Positions 34,291 through 45,434 are shown, counted from the first letter of the stretch. The stretch is DNA of 64,000 nucleotides from Zoroaster sp. YZ-2022 (GCA_029582265.1 CM055822.1:6999200-7063199), one strand, 5' to 3'. Made by a program: numbers and translations. The notes: generated by a model from the sequence alone, not told the origin.

Positions 34291-35505
34291 TATTCAAGGC
34301 ACCAGTTTATTTAAGACAAGAGCCTCATTCTGGTTCTCATAGATTTGTGTGTAGGGAAATGAAAATGGCCACTTTATAATGAAGTATTGTTTTAAAAACC
34401 AAGCCTTGTATTTGGGGCATTTAATGTAATGATTGTTCATTAAGGGAAGCCGTCATAAGTACTTTAGTCGGCGCGCTGCGGCGCGCCTTTGAGGGCCGCG
34501 ACTCGGCGCGCCCCGGCTGGCTGAGCGCGGCACTATGCGGCGCTATGCGGCGCTATGCGGCGCATGGCCCAGAAGTGTATAACAATGGGAACAATAGTGT
34601 TGCTTAATTCCTGAGGTTGATCAAGAATTACAAAAGATCTCGGCGGGTTGCCAGCCCGCCGCCATTTCCTTCTTTCATTCTAAACAGTTTGCAGCTCACA
34701 AAGCAAAAATTCGTAGCGGCGTATCAATGTTCATTCCCTTTTAAAAGATACAAAATATATTTCTAGATGTAATGTATTTATTTAGTTTCTCTTACAGATG
34801 CAGGGATTGTCATGGCGACCGAGGAAAATATTTAATACAAAAATGTCAAGAAGAATTACAGCTATAAACCCAGAATTGACCTATTTATTTAAACTTGAAC
34901 AAAAACGGCATTTTATTTTTTACCATTTACGATCCTATTTTTGTTACCTCCACAAAAGTAATATAATATATATTTTTTCTACACCGGAGACCCTCCTGAT
35001 CCCTTGTTTTTATTTTATAAATTTGACGTAAGGCATGACTCCACTCCAGATCCAATATCCATTGTATTTTTCATTACAGGCCCGGAATTTCTTTAGAAAC
35101 ATGACACCCTTCTTAATTACGCCCCTTTCTCGAATACTTTTTTTGATCTTTAACGACGCAGACAAAGTGCAGACGGACTTTTGCTGCAATTAAACTGTCG
35201 ATCATTCTTGATGAGTAGGCAAAATAGATACATCACACTCATTCGGTTTTTGGCATTAGCAAAGACAACTTATATTTATTATAAAATACAGTTGTAAATT
35301 CTCAGATATTTGTTAAAATTGATAAAGGACTATACATTGATGATGTCCATCATACAACAAACATGGAAAATCAATCACAAAATATGATGTTAAAAATTAC
35401 TTTGTTGGTCCTCAAAAGGACTGGTTGTTTTGAAATCCAAAAATCCAAAAATAACAATTATAAAATTAAACAAATCATATAATAACATTAAATTTTCCAT
35501 AAATG
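34291..35505. other. intron region with a GC-rich island
   Basis: Bases 34465-34565 are extremely GC-rich (gcgcgc-type words and three atgcggcgct copies) in otherwise A/T-rich DNA. No gene was recognised; the rest is A/T-rich and extends to the 3' end of the DDE gene. Confidence 0.5.
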
Positions 35506-38067
35506 TTATCGTCTTCGGTGCACCTTCTTCCGATGGTCATCCTGGTCTTTCCGGCTGGTGAAGACGTACTTACATCCGGCTTCACACCTTCCCAGGGACT
35601 TCTCCTGGAACAGCGGCATGTGTTCACAGGGTCGGTCCCTCGGTTGGTGCAAAGCCTCGATGAAAGTCAGGAAATGACCAGGATGACTGGAAGAAGGCTT
35701 GGGTGTGGGGAAGTTTCGTACACACTGCAGCATCTCTTCAGAAACTGGTGGGTTAGATGAGCAGTGTTGACACGCTGGATCGGTGCATTTAGCAAAAATC
35801 ACCATGCCAATCATCCATGTGTCGCATGACGAACGTGAATTCGTCATACACTGCTTCATCGTTCCGCAACCGAGTAGCTGAAGATGACACTGCAGTGTGC
35901 ACTCGGTGAAAATCGGTAAATGGTCCTTCATCTGAGCCGCTGGGGATAGAAGTTATTGATATGGGGTTGTTTGCGTATGTTGTTGTTGACCAGTGATTAT
36001 TAATGTCCACCATTGCATTGTTGAAGACAACTTTTTCTTTGTTTAGCCTATCGATATATCTTGTTCAGTCAATTTACTCTGGCGGCAAGGGGGCCGTTCA
36101 CCAGGCAGAGCAGCAGGGATAGAGGCAGACGTCAGTGCCCGAGTACAGGGTGCCCACAACCGCTCCACTGGGTTTAACGCCGAGTGTCCAGGACAATAGC
36201 TAGTAGCTATAAGGGCGTCCAGCTTGCACTGCTTGAAGAGGCGACCATAGTACAATTCGTTCACTGCATGGTTTACGTTGAAGTCCGGGCCGCCATCAGC
36301 AATCAGTACAAGCAGTGAACACCCTTGTTGAACCTGCCCTCCCACGTTCAAAACGTTGATGATGTCATTCATATGGGAGGACACGTGGCAGGGGTTGTGG
36401 GGACTCCGGTTGACGATGGTTGCTTTGCCTCTAGTTGGAAGTCTGTAAATGAATAAACAAGAAGAATCATTAAATACAGTATACAGCGAAAAAACAAAAT
36501 CAACCGATATTTTGTTGTTCGTTGTTGTGATAATTGTTTTCAGTAACATGAAATAAAGAGGCGAAGTGAAATGAAAGGGAAGATGAAGTGAAATTTGGAG
36601 ATACGAACAGAAATTTAGACGGTACTATCGTCAAAGCGTTTTTACGAAGGGACACTTGGGAAAAGTTTATAGAGGAAACTGGTCAACTTGTACTTCAACC
36701 AACTCGTGCTCATGACTGCATGCGGTAATTTAGCATCAATGTATCACTTTTATGTTTCCGTTTCATATAATTCTTTATAGGTATTTTGCATGGTACGTTT
36801 AAAATATAGGTATTACGTAAAGCTCGGTAGCACTCATTTTGCTCTCGGTCAAGAGTGTACAAAACTATTGACCCTGTAACTTTGTGGGATTGTAGATTTC
36901 AATGAAGTAATTCAGAATTTTTTGGGAAAAAAATCTTTTTTTTGTGGTTTTTTAAAATCTAAAGTTACTTACACAAATTGCTCTCTTCCAAGATGATCCT
37001 TTGTGAGTTTTGATGGGGTAGCTGGGACCATCTCCAGGTAGCCACATAGAACGATGTTGTACACGGGTGGGGAAAGTCATGGTCACTGAGGTTGGGCTTG
37101 TCGGTAGTAGGGAAAAATCTGTTGATTTTTATGCGCCGGTCGACTGCTGACACCTGCTCACCCAGCTTAATCTTATTTTTGTTGTCTATAATAGATGAGG
37201 GTCGCAGTGTCAAACTTCACTGCCAACTCCAAGACGTACCTTACTTGTGCCAAGAAAAAATGGCTGTTGGTGTTCTTTTTTCTGACCGAGTTCTCCTTAG
37301 TGGGAATGCGGGCATCGATGAGCCCGTGATACCCTGCCGAAATACGGAAGGTCTTGTTGGGTGGCTGCATTCATCATGCAGTTGTCTGATCACATACAAT
37401 CAAAACAAAACATTTTATTTGAACCTGGGGTCACTGGAAGTTTGTGGGGGGGGGGGACGGGGGACGTGGGACGTACCCCCAGGCCCACCGTGCCAATGCT
37501 GCTGAACATGTGTAACATTTTAAAAACAATTTGTGGATAATCCTTGATAATATGGTCGGTTAAAAGTACACCTCGTAACATACCTAAGTTCGCTCTGTCT
37601 CTCTTTAAATTGGGAATGGTGCTGAAAAGGTGCGCCTTGATCGGGGGAATAGTTGACCCGCAAGTTCCGGTATCTTGGGCGCGTCTTCGATGGGCCTTGA
37701 ACCCGTTGTTTTCCACGAAGATTCGGGCAGCATCAACGACAGTTGGGAACATTTCCCTCACCGATGGGCGGCATGGACGTCTGGTGGTGGTCTGCAGATT
37801 GCATTTTGCAACAGACTTCCTTCTCTTTGGACTTTCAAGCAAACGGCTAATGTCTACTTTTGGTTGGTTCTTAAAAAGTTTGTCAATGTTATCAATTCTA
37901 CTTAGAGCCATGTTGATGTAAACTCCTAAATCAGAATGGCAAGCTTTTTTTTTACTTCGGCGTTCACCCCAGTGATGTCTCATCCCTGTTGCAACAGAAT
38001 GCATTCCATGTCGTCGGAACATCAAAAGATAGCGGCGCGCGGCTAACTTGTGTGTGAGTGGGTGCAT
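35506..38067 (-). pseudogene. DDE transposase-like gene, three exons, frameshifted
   Basis: Exons read on the minus strand are 38067-37477, 37364-36973 and 36442-35506, with GT-AG junctions (gtacgt, gtaagt) in matching phases. Together they resemble an invertebrate family of transposase-derived proteins. Visible motifs in order: AARIFVENNGF, an IPPIKAHL helix, GLIDARIPTKENS, FLAQVRYVLELA, IIDNKNKIKLGE (likely first catalytic Asp), SDHDFP, IADGGPDFN (second Asp), NPVERLWAP (catalytic Glu), and a C2H2 finger (CEAGC...HRKKVH) at the C-terminus. Single-base shifts occur near 37182 and 37069, and again near 36050 and 35800; each pair restores the frame. No other stops interrupt it. The superfamily cannot be named from sequence alone. 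It lies inside a PLCG intron, antisense to PLCG, and diverges from the BEN gene 164 bases away. Confidence 0.75.
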
Positions 38068-38112
38068 GCCCGCTTGGGTGTAGCCCGCTCGGGTGTAGCC
38101 CGCTCGGGTGTA
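38060..38112. repeat. 15-bp repeat in the divergent intergenic region
   Basis: cccgctcgggtgtag occurs three and a half times at the shared 5' side of the two divergent genes, overlapping the start of the DDE gene. It could be part of a two-way promoter, which is inference. Confidence 0.6.
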
Positions 38113-38231
38113 GCCCGCTCGTCAGACAAACGGCTAATTAGCCAGATCTATATTCCAATTTATTTATATAAAGTGTGCATCATTTCATGGGTCATCCTCA
38201 CTTCATCACGAAACCTTGCAAAGAGAACACC

Positions 38232-38412
38232 ATGTCACCCAAATCTGTGAGAATTGAATGGATGACATCAAAGTGGTCAGGAGTACAGGAAGATGTTCAT
38301 ATGGGTAGAATCAAGACAAAACTACCTCTTGACGTTGGGATGGAGATCAAGGTATCCTACAAGTCGGGTATATATAAGGCGAAAATAGTTAACATCAACT
38401 ACGGTAATGATG
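38232..38412 (+). CDS. BEN-domain gene, exon 1 (Tudor-like N-terminus)
   Basis: Start chosen at accATGtc; an in-frame ATG at 38175 is possible. It encodes MSPKSVRIEWM and LDVGMEIKVSYKSGIYKAKI, a short beta-rich fold like a Tudor or chromo-barrel module, ending GNDG. It leaves in phase 1 at gtaagt and joins exon 2 in frame (Gly-Trp). The DDE gene diverges from it. Confidence 0.7.
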
Positions 38413-38811
38413 GTAAGTTTAAGATTTATTTTTTCAATTTTTTTAAATGAGATCTTGATTTTTTATAAAATCTAAATCAGTTCTTCTCAGAGCCACACAA
38501 CCCATAATCAATTTGGAAAACCCCTGTTTTAGACACGATTCCCCAATGAAAAACTTTATTAAGTTAGCACGAAGTGTAAAACGAAATTTGTGTGAACATT
38601 TGTGTGGAATTTGTGTGAACATTTAAAATCTTTATTAAGGAGCACTCGTTGAGATATTTCAAAGTGTAAAACGAAATTTGTGTAAAGCACGAATTGAACA
38701 TTTAAAATTTGCATTTGCATTAACGTTTTGCTATGCAAAATTTTTGAGCGAAATCGTTCCCTGCTGCTGGGTAAAAGTTGTAATATTTTGAATATGTATT
38801 TTTTTTTTCAG

Positions 38812-39845
38812 GATGGAAGAGGTGTATTGATGCCGTAGATAGTGAGGGGGACAGCGATGAAGACGTCCCTTTGACTACACTCAGCAAGCGGATGGCTATG
38901 GAACGAATGTCTACCTCGTCTCCGTCACCACCCCGACAGTTGTCTCCGTCTCCACCCCGGCAGTCGTCACCGTCTCCACCCCGGCAGTCGTCTCCACCCC
39001 GGCAGTCGTCTCCACCCCGGCAGTCGTCTCCACCCCGGCAGTCGTCTCCACCCCAGCAGTCGGCCCCGTCTCCACCCCGGCAGTCGTCTCCGCAGTCGTC
39101 TCCACCCCCACCCCGGCAGTCGTCTCCACCCAGGCAGTCGTCACCACCCAGGCAGTCGGCCCCGTCTCCACCCCGGCAGTCGTCACCACACCGGCAGTCG
39201 GCCCCGTCTCCACCCCGGCAGTAGGCCCCGTCTCCACCCCGGCAGTCGGCTCCGTCACCACCCCGGCAGTCGGCCCCATCTCCGTCCCTTGAGTTGTCTC
39301 TCATTTCAACTTTGGCAGACTTGTCGGGGTTGGGTGCGGTAGCTCAAGATGTGCCTCCGAGTTCAACTCAAGATCTGTTTTTGCTGTTGCTGAAGGAAGT
39401 TCAACGCGTCCATGAAAGGTTGGACTTAATCTCAGAACATATAGGATTGTCGAGGAAATCTGCAAAACCAAGTTACATAGACTTGGACTCTGGCGACATA
39501 ATGATCGGTAAACCTGAGACAGCGGTGCATATCATGAACAAATCTGATTACCTTGATGTCTTTGACAAAGTTGACAACCCAAAGGATTTTGTTCTAAAAT
39601 TAGTTGCAAAATTGCTTGCCGAGGAGGAACTGGCACATTTTAATTATCATGGGGGGGAGGTGATTTGCAAACAAGGAAATATTACAAAGAAAGCACTCAA
39701 ACGTCATCCAATTTTTATAGCCATAATAACACAAGCACAAATAGTATATCCAATGGAAACATCATCATCCACCTATCCAAAACAGCTACGGGACGCAATA
39801 AATGGAAAATGTAGAAAGTTGGCAAAAAAATTTGACATAAGTTAG
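38812..39845 (+). CDS. BEN-domain gene, exon 2, with one in-frame TAG
   Basis: After a T-rich tract and cag, it encodes an acidic stretch (SEGDSDED), about 20 copies of a Ser-Pro-Pro-Arg-Gln-Ser hexapeptide, and a C-terminal BEN domain. The BEN region includes LVAKLLAEEELAHFN, KKALKRHPI and YPKQLRDAINGKCRKLAKK, as in DNA-binding BEN proteins. The frame is open from exon 1 to the stop at 39843 except for a TAG at 39222-39224 in the hexapeptide repeat, where neighbouring repeats have TCG. So one base separates this from a 404-residue protein. The minus-strand Gly/Asp-rich frame here is only the shadow of the repeat. Confidence 0.75.
38941..39290 (+). repeat. 18-bp coding minisatellite (SPPRQS)
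   Basis: The unit tctccaccccggcagtcg encodes Ser-Pro-Pro-Arg-Gln-Ser. It joins the acidic N-terminal part of the BEN protein to its BEN domain as a flexible linker. Confidence 0.9.
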
Positions 39846-39904
39846 ACATATTTTTTTCTGTTTAATTAATTTTAACATTTACTATCATTACTTGCTGTTA
39901 TTTA

Positions 39905-40335
39905 TTTTTGTTTGGGTATAAAAAACCGTGGGGTAATCCTAAAGTGTATATTTTTAAAGGTTAGACCTCCATTGACAATTACATTTGCTATCTTCACCTA
40001 AATTACCTAAAAGTGTGTATTTTTTGTTTGGGGCTAAAAAAAAACGTGGGGTAATCCTCAAGTGTATATTTTTTGTTTGGGGATAAAAACCGTGGGGTAA
40101 TCCTGAAGTGTATATTTTTAAAGGTTAGACCTCCATTGACAATTACATTTGCTATCTTCACCTAAATTACCTAAAAGTGTATATTTTTTGTTTGGGGCTA
40201 AAAGAAACGTGGGGTAATCCTGAATTATATATTTTTTGTTTGGGGATAAAAACCGTGGGGTAATCCTAAAAGTGTACATTTTTAAAGGTTAGACCTCCAT
40301 TGACAATTACATTTGCTATCTTCACCTAAATTACG
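39905..40335. repeat. 164-bp tandem repeat, 2.6 units
   Basis: aaaggttagacctccattga starts at 39956, 40120 and 40284. Each unit also has cgtggggtaatcct twice. It lies in the putative 3' UTR of the BEN gene. Confidence 0.9.
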
Positions 40336-40412
40336 GACGCATTATTGGTCTAAATGTACTTTTAAAAGATACATAATGTAACATAACTTAACCCTCAATT
40401 TTATTTTGCTTG

Positions 40413-40418
40413 AATAAA
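40413..40418 (+). terminator. possible BEN-gene poly(A) signal
   Basis: AATAAA in ttgcttgaataaagaa, about 570 bases past the BEN stop and after the 164-bp repeats. Confidence 0.35.
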
Positions 40419-40699
40419 GAATTTTCACAGAATGAATAAATGCTTAGGCCATTACAATTTTATTAGTTGGTTTACGGATTTTTTAGGTGCTGAAAAAGGT
40501 TGTCAGACAGGGGAAAAAAATGATGGTAAGTGTTGTATACATGTACATGTAAATCCATTGGACGACAATCATAAGGTGTTTTTTATACTGGGATTTGCCT
40601 TCGTCTCGCAATTCCATGTCAGTTATAATAAGCCTACTTTGCATCTTTTAAATTTCTGTTTAATACCCATTATAATTTATTTATTATTTTGTATTTTAA

Positions 40700-41142
40700 T
40701 AATTGTTACTGCGAATTGGAAAGGGTTTTTTTGGATTTATTTTTACAACCACTAACCAGTTAAAAAATGATTCCATCGATTTTTGGGGGTACAGAAAGCG
40801 AAAACTATCTTTAAAATCCACTTTTATGATGGTTTTCGGACTTGATTTCCCTTCCAAAAAATCCTCCCCTTCAGAAAATAGAAGGATCCTATTATAGGCT
40901 CCTAGTTGCCACTGCGCGTGTACAATGACCAAGTTGGTCACTTATGGGGGAGTTGACAAGATCAGACTGACATGACTGAGGAAGTCATCGTATACCAAAA
41001 ATGCCTGATTTTTAATGAAATAAATATCCTGGAATAATTTGAAGTATATGTCCATCATCCATATGTTCTTCACCTTAGGTAACGTAAGATTACATTATTG
41101 GTTATATTTAATGAGAAAAAGTGGCGGTCGGATACGACATTC
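40700..41142 (-). mobile_element. TIR element (GTCGGATACGACATTCT), inverted copy
   Basis: On the minus strand it matches the complete element at 62487. It ends agtggcggtcggatacgac-attct; the other terminus is missing. Confidence 0.75.
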
Positions 41143-41366
41143 TACCCTAGGATCCTTCTATTTTCTGAAGGGGAGGATTTTTTTAGAAGGGAAATAAATT
41201 CCGAAAACCATCATAAAACTTTTAAAAAAGTGGAGTTTAAAGATAGTTTAAGCTTTCTGTACCCCCAAAAAACGATTAATAATTTTTTACCTGGTTAGTG
41301 GTTGCAAAAAATTTCCAAAAATCCTCTTAAAAAGTGGCGGTCGGAGACGACATTCTTCAGTAGCAC
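41143..41366 (+). mobile_element. TIR element, half copy
   Basis: It starts inside the family at aggatccttctattttctga and ends gtggcggtcggagacgac-attctt. It is fused to the inverted copy, making a larger palindrome. Confidence 0.7.
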
Positions 41367-41615
41367 TAGTAGAAGTAGAAGTAGAAGTGGATTGCTTCTC
41401 TTCCTTCCTCCATGCTTGTCCGCAGGGTTTATCTTCATTTCGATAAATTTCCACCCGAACGAAGCTGTGGATTACAGCCATCGGTGTAGGCCTATATTAG
41501 GCTTAGCCTAACGTCAGTTATCACATTTCTAGCTGTTCCGGAGGCAGTCATGTCGACGGCACATGCAGTGATTGTAAGGGATTGTTCACCGATGCCCATT
41601 GCATTGGACAATGAA

Positions 41616-41903
41616 CCCTCCTCCTATTGCTGCACTTTAGTGGGAAGCTGCTACAGAGGTCAAAACCAGTTTTGACTGTTGACCCAAATGTGCACACAGG
41701 GGGCATTTTTGACTGGTTTTGATTGTAATTTTGACCACCCTGAACAATACCAGACAATGCTTTTACTAGTCAAAAACGGTGGACTCATTTTGACCTGTAA
41801 ATGTACTTACTACACGTAAGGTTTGACTTTTCAGTGCACGAGATATACCTTGGCAAGTATATCAACATTTTGACTGATTTTGACCCTTGTAGTAGGAGGA
41901 GGG
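41616..41903 (-). mobile_element. TTAA element of type B
   Basis: Same gtcaaaa / ttttgac interior as 13252, inverted. Left TTAA has decayed to TGAA; right TTAA at 41904 is intact. Confidence 0.8.
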
Positions 41904-42077
41904 TTAAATGGTTATAGGGAAGGAACAGCATTAGGAGAGTTGAGGACAGATATAACTCTGCCATTATGCTATCATATTTTACTAACAAGCCCATTTATCA
42001 AAATTATAAATTTAGGCTTACAAACCTTACCGGATTCTGGTGAAAGGGTTACATTTTTGGTTTTCCTTTTCCTTCAG

Positions 42078-42195
42078 ATTTTGGCAGCGAGACACCTAGA
42101 GAAGACCGGCCGTAGTATCGCTAGTCCCTTCATTGAGGTGGAAATAATAGGAATTGATCGAGACAACGCACAAAAGTACAAGACGCAGACAATTG
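42078..42195 (+). CDS. PLCG1: PLCG exon: C2 domain, part 1
   Basis: Acceptor ttttccttcag. It encodes ILAARHLEKTGRSIASPFIEVEI split over C2 strands, and ends QKYKTQTI in phase 1 before gtgaag. It joins directly to HLTIQ from the upstream exon despite the 8.55-kb intron, which shows that no exon is missing there. Confidence 0.95.
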
Positions 42196-42399
42196 GTGAA
42201 GAGAACAATTTTGTTTGTTTTTTGTAAAAATGAAAATTAAGGCAAGGTGCAATTTTTGAAGAAGGATCTTAAATTTTTTTCAATTCCAGAATTTAAATAT
42301 TTACAGTATTTCTGGGAATTTTTTTGTGATCACAGTGATGCTTTAAAACTGCCTAGGTACTTACATGAATTTTTTTGGGGGCCACAGAAGAAACATTCA

Positions 42400-42475
42400 C
42401 TGAGGTGGGATTTGAACCTTGGACCTCCGGGTTGCTGTATTGCTGTTCTTCCAGTGACTGAAAGCTTCCGACTCA
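42400..42475 (-). repeat. old tRNA-like SINE remnant
   Basis: The minus strand has caaggttcaaatcccacc, a B-box-like word; a related remnant is at 47525-47560. Too short for more. Confidence 0.4.
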
Positions 42476-42491
42476 TTTATGCAGCAGTAGT

Positions 42492-42795
42492 GTGCCATGG
42501 CCGAGCGGTTAAGTGCATCGGACTTGTGTTCTGATGGCCGAGTCGTCAGAATGTGGGTTCGAATCCTGGCCGCGACCCGTGGTGCTCATGTCCCTGAGCA
42601 AGACATTTAACTATAATTGCTTCTCTTCACCCAGGAGTATAAATGGGGACCTGTGAGGGCAGAGATGGTAATTTTGTTTTGATTAAGCTCGTTGTGCTAC
42701 ACATTTGGCAGCATGGGCTGCATACTCCCCAGGGAGTTGAGATGGTTCTAGGAATGATATAACTGGCCCGATGACAGGGGTAATAATAGGTTGGT
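42492..42795 (+). mobile_element. full-length tRNA-derived SINE
   Basis: The clearest head in the window: gtgccatggccgagcggtta and gggttcgaatcctgg, then the family body. It is tail to tail with the next SINE. Confidence 0.85.
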
Positions 42796-42842
42796 GAAAT
42801 TCTTGCGTCGGGAGATAATTCTTGCGAGGGGTAATAATGTTC

Positions 42843-42878
<36 letters not shown>

Positions 42879-43214
42879 TGTGGATTTATATAGCGCACGT
42901 ATCCACCAACTAAGTGGTGCTCAAGGCGCATTATATTATTATCCCTGCTCATAAGGCTCAAAGGCTCATAAATCATTCCTGAAACCATCTCAGCTCCCTG
43001 GGGAGTATACAGCTCAATTGCTGCCATTTCTAGCGCATATAGAGCAAACCAACTCTGCCTTCACAGGTACCCATTTAACCCCTGGGTGGAGAGAAGCAAT
43101 TATGATTAAGTGTCTTGCTCAAGGACACAAGTGTCACGGCCGTGATTCGAACCCACATTATGTTGCTAACACCAGAACTTGAATCCGGTAAGCTAGACCG
43201 CTCGGCCACGACAC
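42843..43214 (-). mobile_element. full-length tRNA-derived SINE
   Basis: (AAT)n followed by the family in reverse to the head ggtgtcgtggccgagcgg (minus strand). Confidence 0.85.
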
Positions 43215-43309
43215 CTCATGAGCGTCAAACATGGCGGATACTGGCACAATATAAGTGTCCATTATTATTATTATTAACGATAAAATGACCTTATAATGTG
43301 GGGTATTAT

Positions 43310-43385
43310 TTGCAGTCACTGAGTTAATCTAAAACTAGCACTCTGATTCCATGCCCTGTTGATTGTGACGATATTGTCCCTTTAA
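43310..43385. repeat. fragment of the 55981 element family
   Basis: tcactgagttaatctaaaac and ccatgccctgttgat-gtgacgatattgtccc. Confidence 0.6.
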
Positions 43386-43663
43386 ATCTCGTATATCATA
43401 GCCAACTGAACTTTTTGGAAAATGTCTGCAAATGCATCCATTCTGTATAAGAATCAAACGATATGTGTATAAAACCAAAAATGCATTCAGATTGTTTGTG
43501 TTCATCCATGAGGATAAATAAATGTATATGAATATGAATGGGTAGCAGCAGTCAGGGTACCAGATTATTATAGTGCAGCTTGTCATTGTGCATATACTCG
43601 GTGATGACACCAGGGTGTTTCTGGCCGATAGTACCAACCAAACTTGGTTTTTGTCTTAACCAG
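43386..43663. other. intron sequence, nothing recognised
   Basis: A minus-strand frame of 100 codons at 43335-43637 has no domain or splice signal. Confidence 0.4.
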
Positions 43664-43822
43664 CTGACAATGGATTCAACCCCATCTTCAACGAGCGCTG
43701 TGAGTTTGACATCGTCAACAAGGAGCTAGCTTTCATCCGTTTTGTGGTGCAGGATGAAGACGTGTTCGGTGACCCCAACTTCCTGGGTCACAGGACGATG
43801 CCGTTGAGGGCAATCCGGACAG
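43664..43822 (+). CDS. PLCG1: PLCG exon: C2 domain, part 2
   Basis: It encodes DNGFNPIFNERCEFDI, ELAFIRFVVQDED and DPNFLGHRTMPLRAIRT, the core of the C2 sandwich including a membrane/calcium-loop acidic cluster. The phase goes from 1 to 1. Confidence 0.95.
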
Positions 43823-44336
43823 GTGAGTGACGTAGCATCAGGCAGGGAAGCCTTCCTGAAGAGTTAAAACTTTGACGTGATGGAGTTATATAATCTAGAA
43901 AGGTTTGCAGTAGCACAATGTAAAATCTATAATGAGTTGTAAACAGTTGATTTAGTTTTGCCCTACACCGACGTGTGTATAGCATTGCATACTCAGTGCT
44001 TTTTGAGTGTCTTTGAAACAACACCGCAGGCTACTCAAGCCCACAGGATTCAAGCCCACAACCTATTGCTTATACTAGTGCAGACGTTTGAATCTCTCGA
44101 CCACCGAGCTTGCCCAATAACGATTGGCTGGCTAGAATCCTATATAGCAGCGGGTGCCGCAGTATTTATAGGTTGATGAAAGTCGGGTGCTAAACAAAAT
44201 TAAATCAATTGTTTATCACCCAGCGCAAGAATATCATCAACCTATAAAGAGTTGTAAATAGTGTGTGGAAACATCAGACCTCATCGGAGTGGACTCGGTA
44301 ATAAACATTTTCTCTCTCGTCTGTTTTCCCCATCAG
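43823..44336. other. intron with a short palindrome
   Basis: tatttataggttgatga at 44162 and tcatcaacctataaa at 44234 are inverted over about 15 bases, perhaps the ends of a 90-bp element. Confidence 0.4.
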
Positions 44337-44425
44337 GGTATCGCTCCGTGCCGTTACTCAACGGTCACTCAGAGCTCTTAGAGCTAGCGTCGCTTCTAAT
44401 CCATGTAGAATCCAGGGTTATAGGG
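44337..44425 (+). CDS. PLCG1: PLCG exon: C2 domain, last strands
   Basis: It encodes GYRSVPLLNGHSELLELASLL and IHVESRVIG, the end of C2. Acceptor is ttccccatcag, and the exon ends in phase 0 before gtaagt. Confidence 0.94.
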
Positions 44426-44666
44426 GTAAGTTTGTTGGCTAATAGGGTATATTCTCCAGGGGCAAATCCAGGGTCTCAAAAAATGGAACACTGACAAAAA
44501 TAAAACTGGGAATATTTAGATGGGGGATACATACAACCCCCCCCCCCCCCAAAGATCAGTCATTGATATTCCTGGCAACCTGTTCGACTTGGATTCAAGA
44601 ATTAATGTCATGATCAGCACGTTAAACATTTGCTGACACATGCCTTGGCAGCATACTGTTTATCAC

Positions 44667-44935
44667 GCCTGTGATTTCTCAGGATTTTTTACCGATCTTC
44701 CTTTGCCTCAAAATGTTCTTGAAAGAAGAGAAGTAGCCACCAAGGAAAGAAAGAAGTAGCCTGTATTGTGTCCAAACCTCTATTTTCTTGTTTGTGGGGA
44801 TGTGGACAGTCTGTAAATCCTCCAAAATTAAACATTCAGGAGGTTCAGGGGAGGCTGCCCTCTAGACCAAAGGGAGACCCAGGCCCACTACCTATTTTCA
44901 GGATTTTTTTTTTTACTTTTGTCAAATCACACCCC
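44667..44935. repeat. interspersed repeat (tgtgattt...aaatcaca)
   Basis: The most complete copy, from tgtgatttctcaggattttt to cttttgtcaaatcacaccc. Its interior has many short tracts conserved with 25397 and 30335. Confidence 0.8.
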
Positions 44936-45386
44936 CGATTTATACGTATTTTCAAGCACATCTGTTCCATCCATCTGCAAAAAATGTGATTCCACTCGGC
45001 ACTCGATGATCACTGCCCCTGCATCAGCTGATAATTGTAAAATTCAGAAACTGTTCCTGAAAATATGTCCAATTACATCATAAATGAGCATCAGTTTTTT
45101 TGACCCAGTTTTAGGAGAGAAAATTCTTAGAAAGTAATTTTTAAGTGTATGCATATTCACAGTGTTTATGCAATGGTAACATAATAACAAAATCTTGTAT
45201 AGCGCCAAAATCCGTCAAAAATGTTAATCAGTCGTAAAACCACACTGCAACCTTTGGTTATAAAAGGCACATTTCTGAGAAAATGGGGACTTTAGTTACA
45301 GTGGAATTGTTCTTCCTGGCAGCATTTTAAAGAAAATGCTTTTCTGTCAACATCTAAGATGAGAGCACTTCTGACAGAATTGTTCC

Positions 45387-45390
<4 letters not shown>
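44936..45390. other. intron sequence, nothing recognised
   Basis: No repeat or gene recognised. Confidence 0.4.

Positions 45391-45434
<44 letters not shown>

Noticed and set aside
38720..39304. Gly/Asp/Cys-rich 194-codon frame on the - strand
   Set aside because: Shadow of the Ser-Pro-Pro-Arg-Gln-Ser coding repeat of the BEN gene.
42492..42580. tRNA gene (good A and B boxes)
   Set aside because: It is the head of a dispersed SINE with body and (AAT)n tail; the acceptor stem does not pair.
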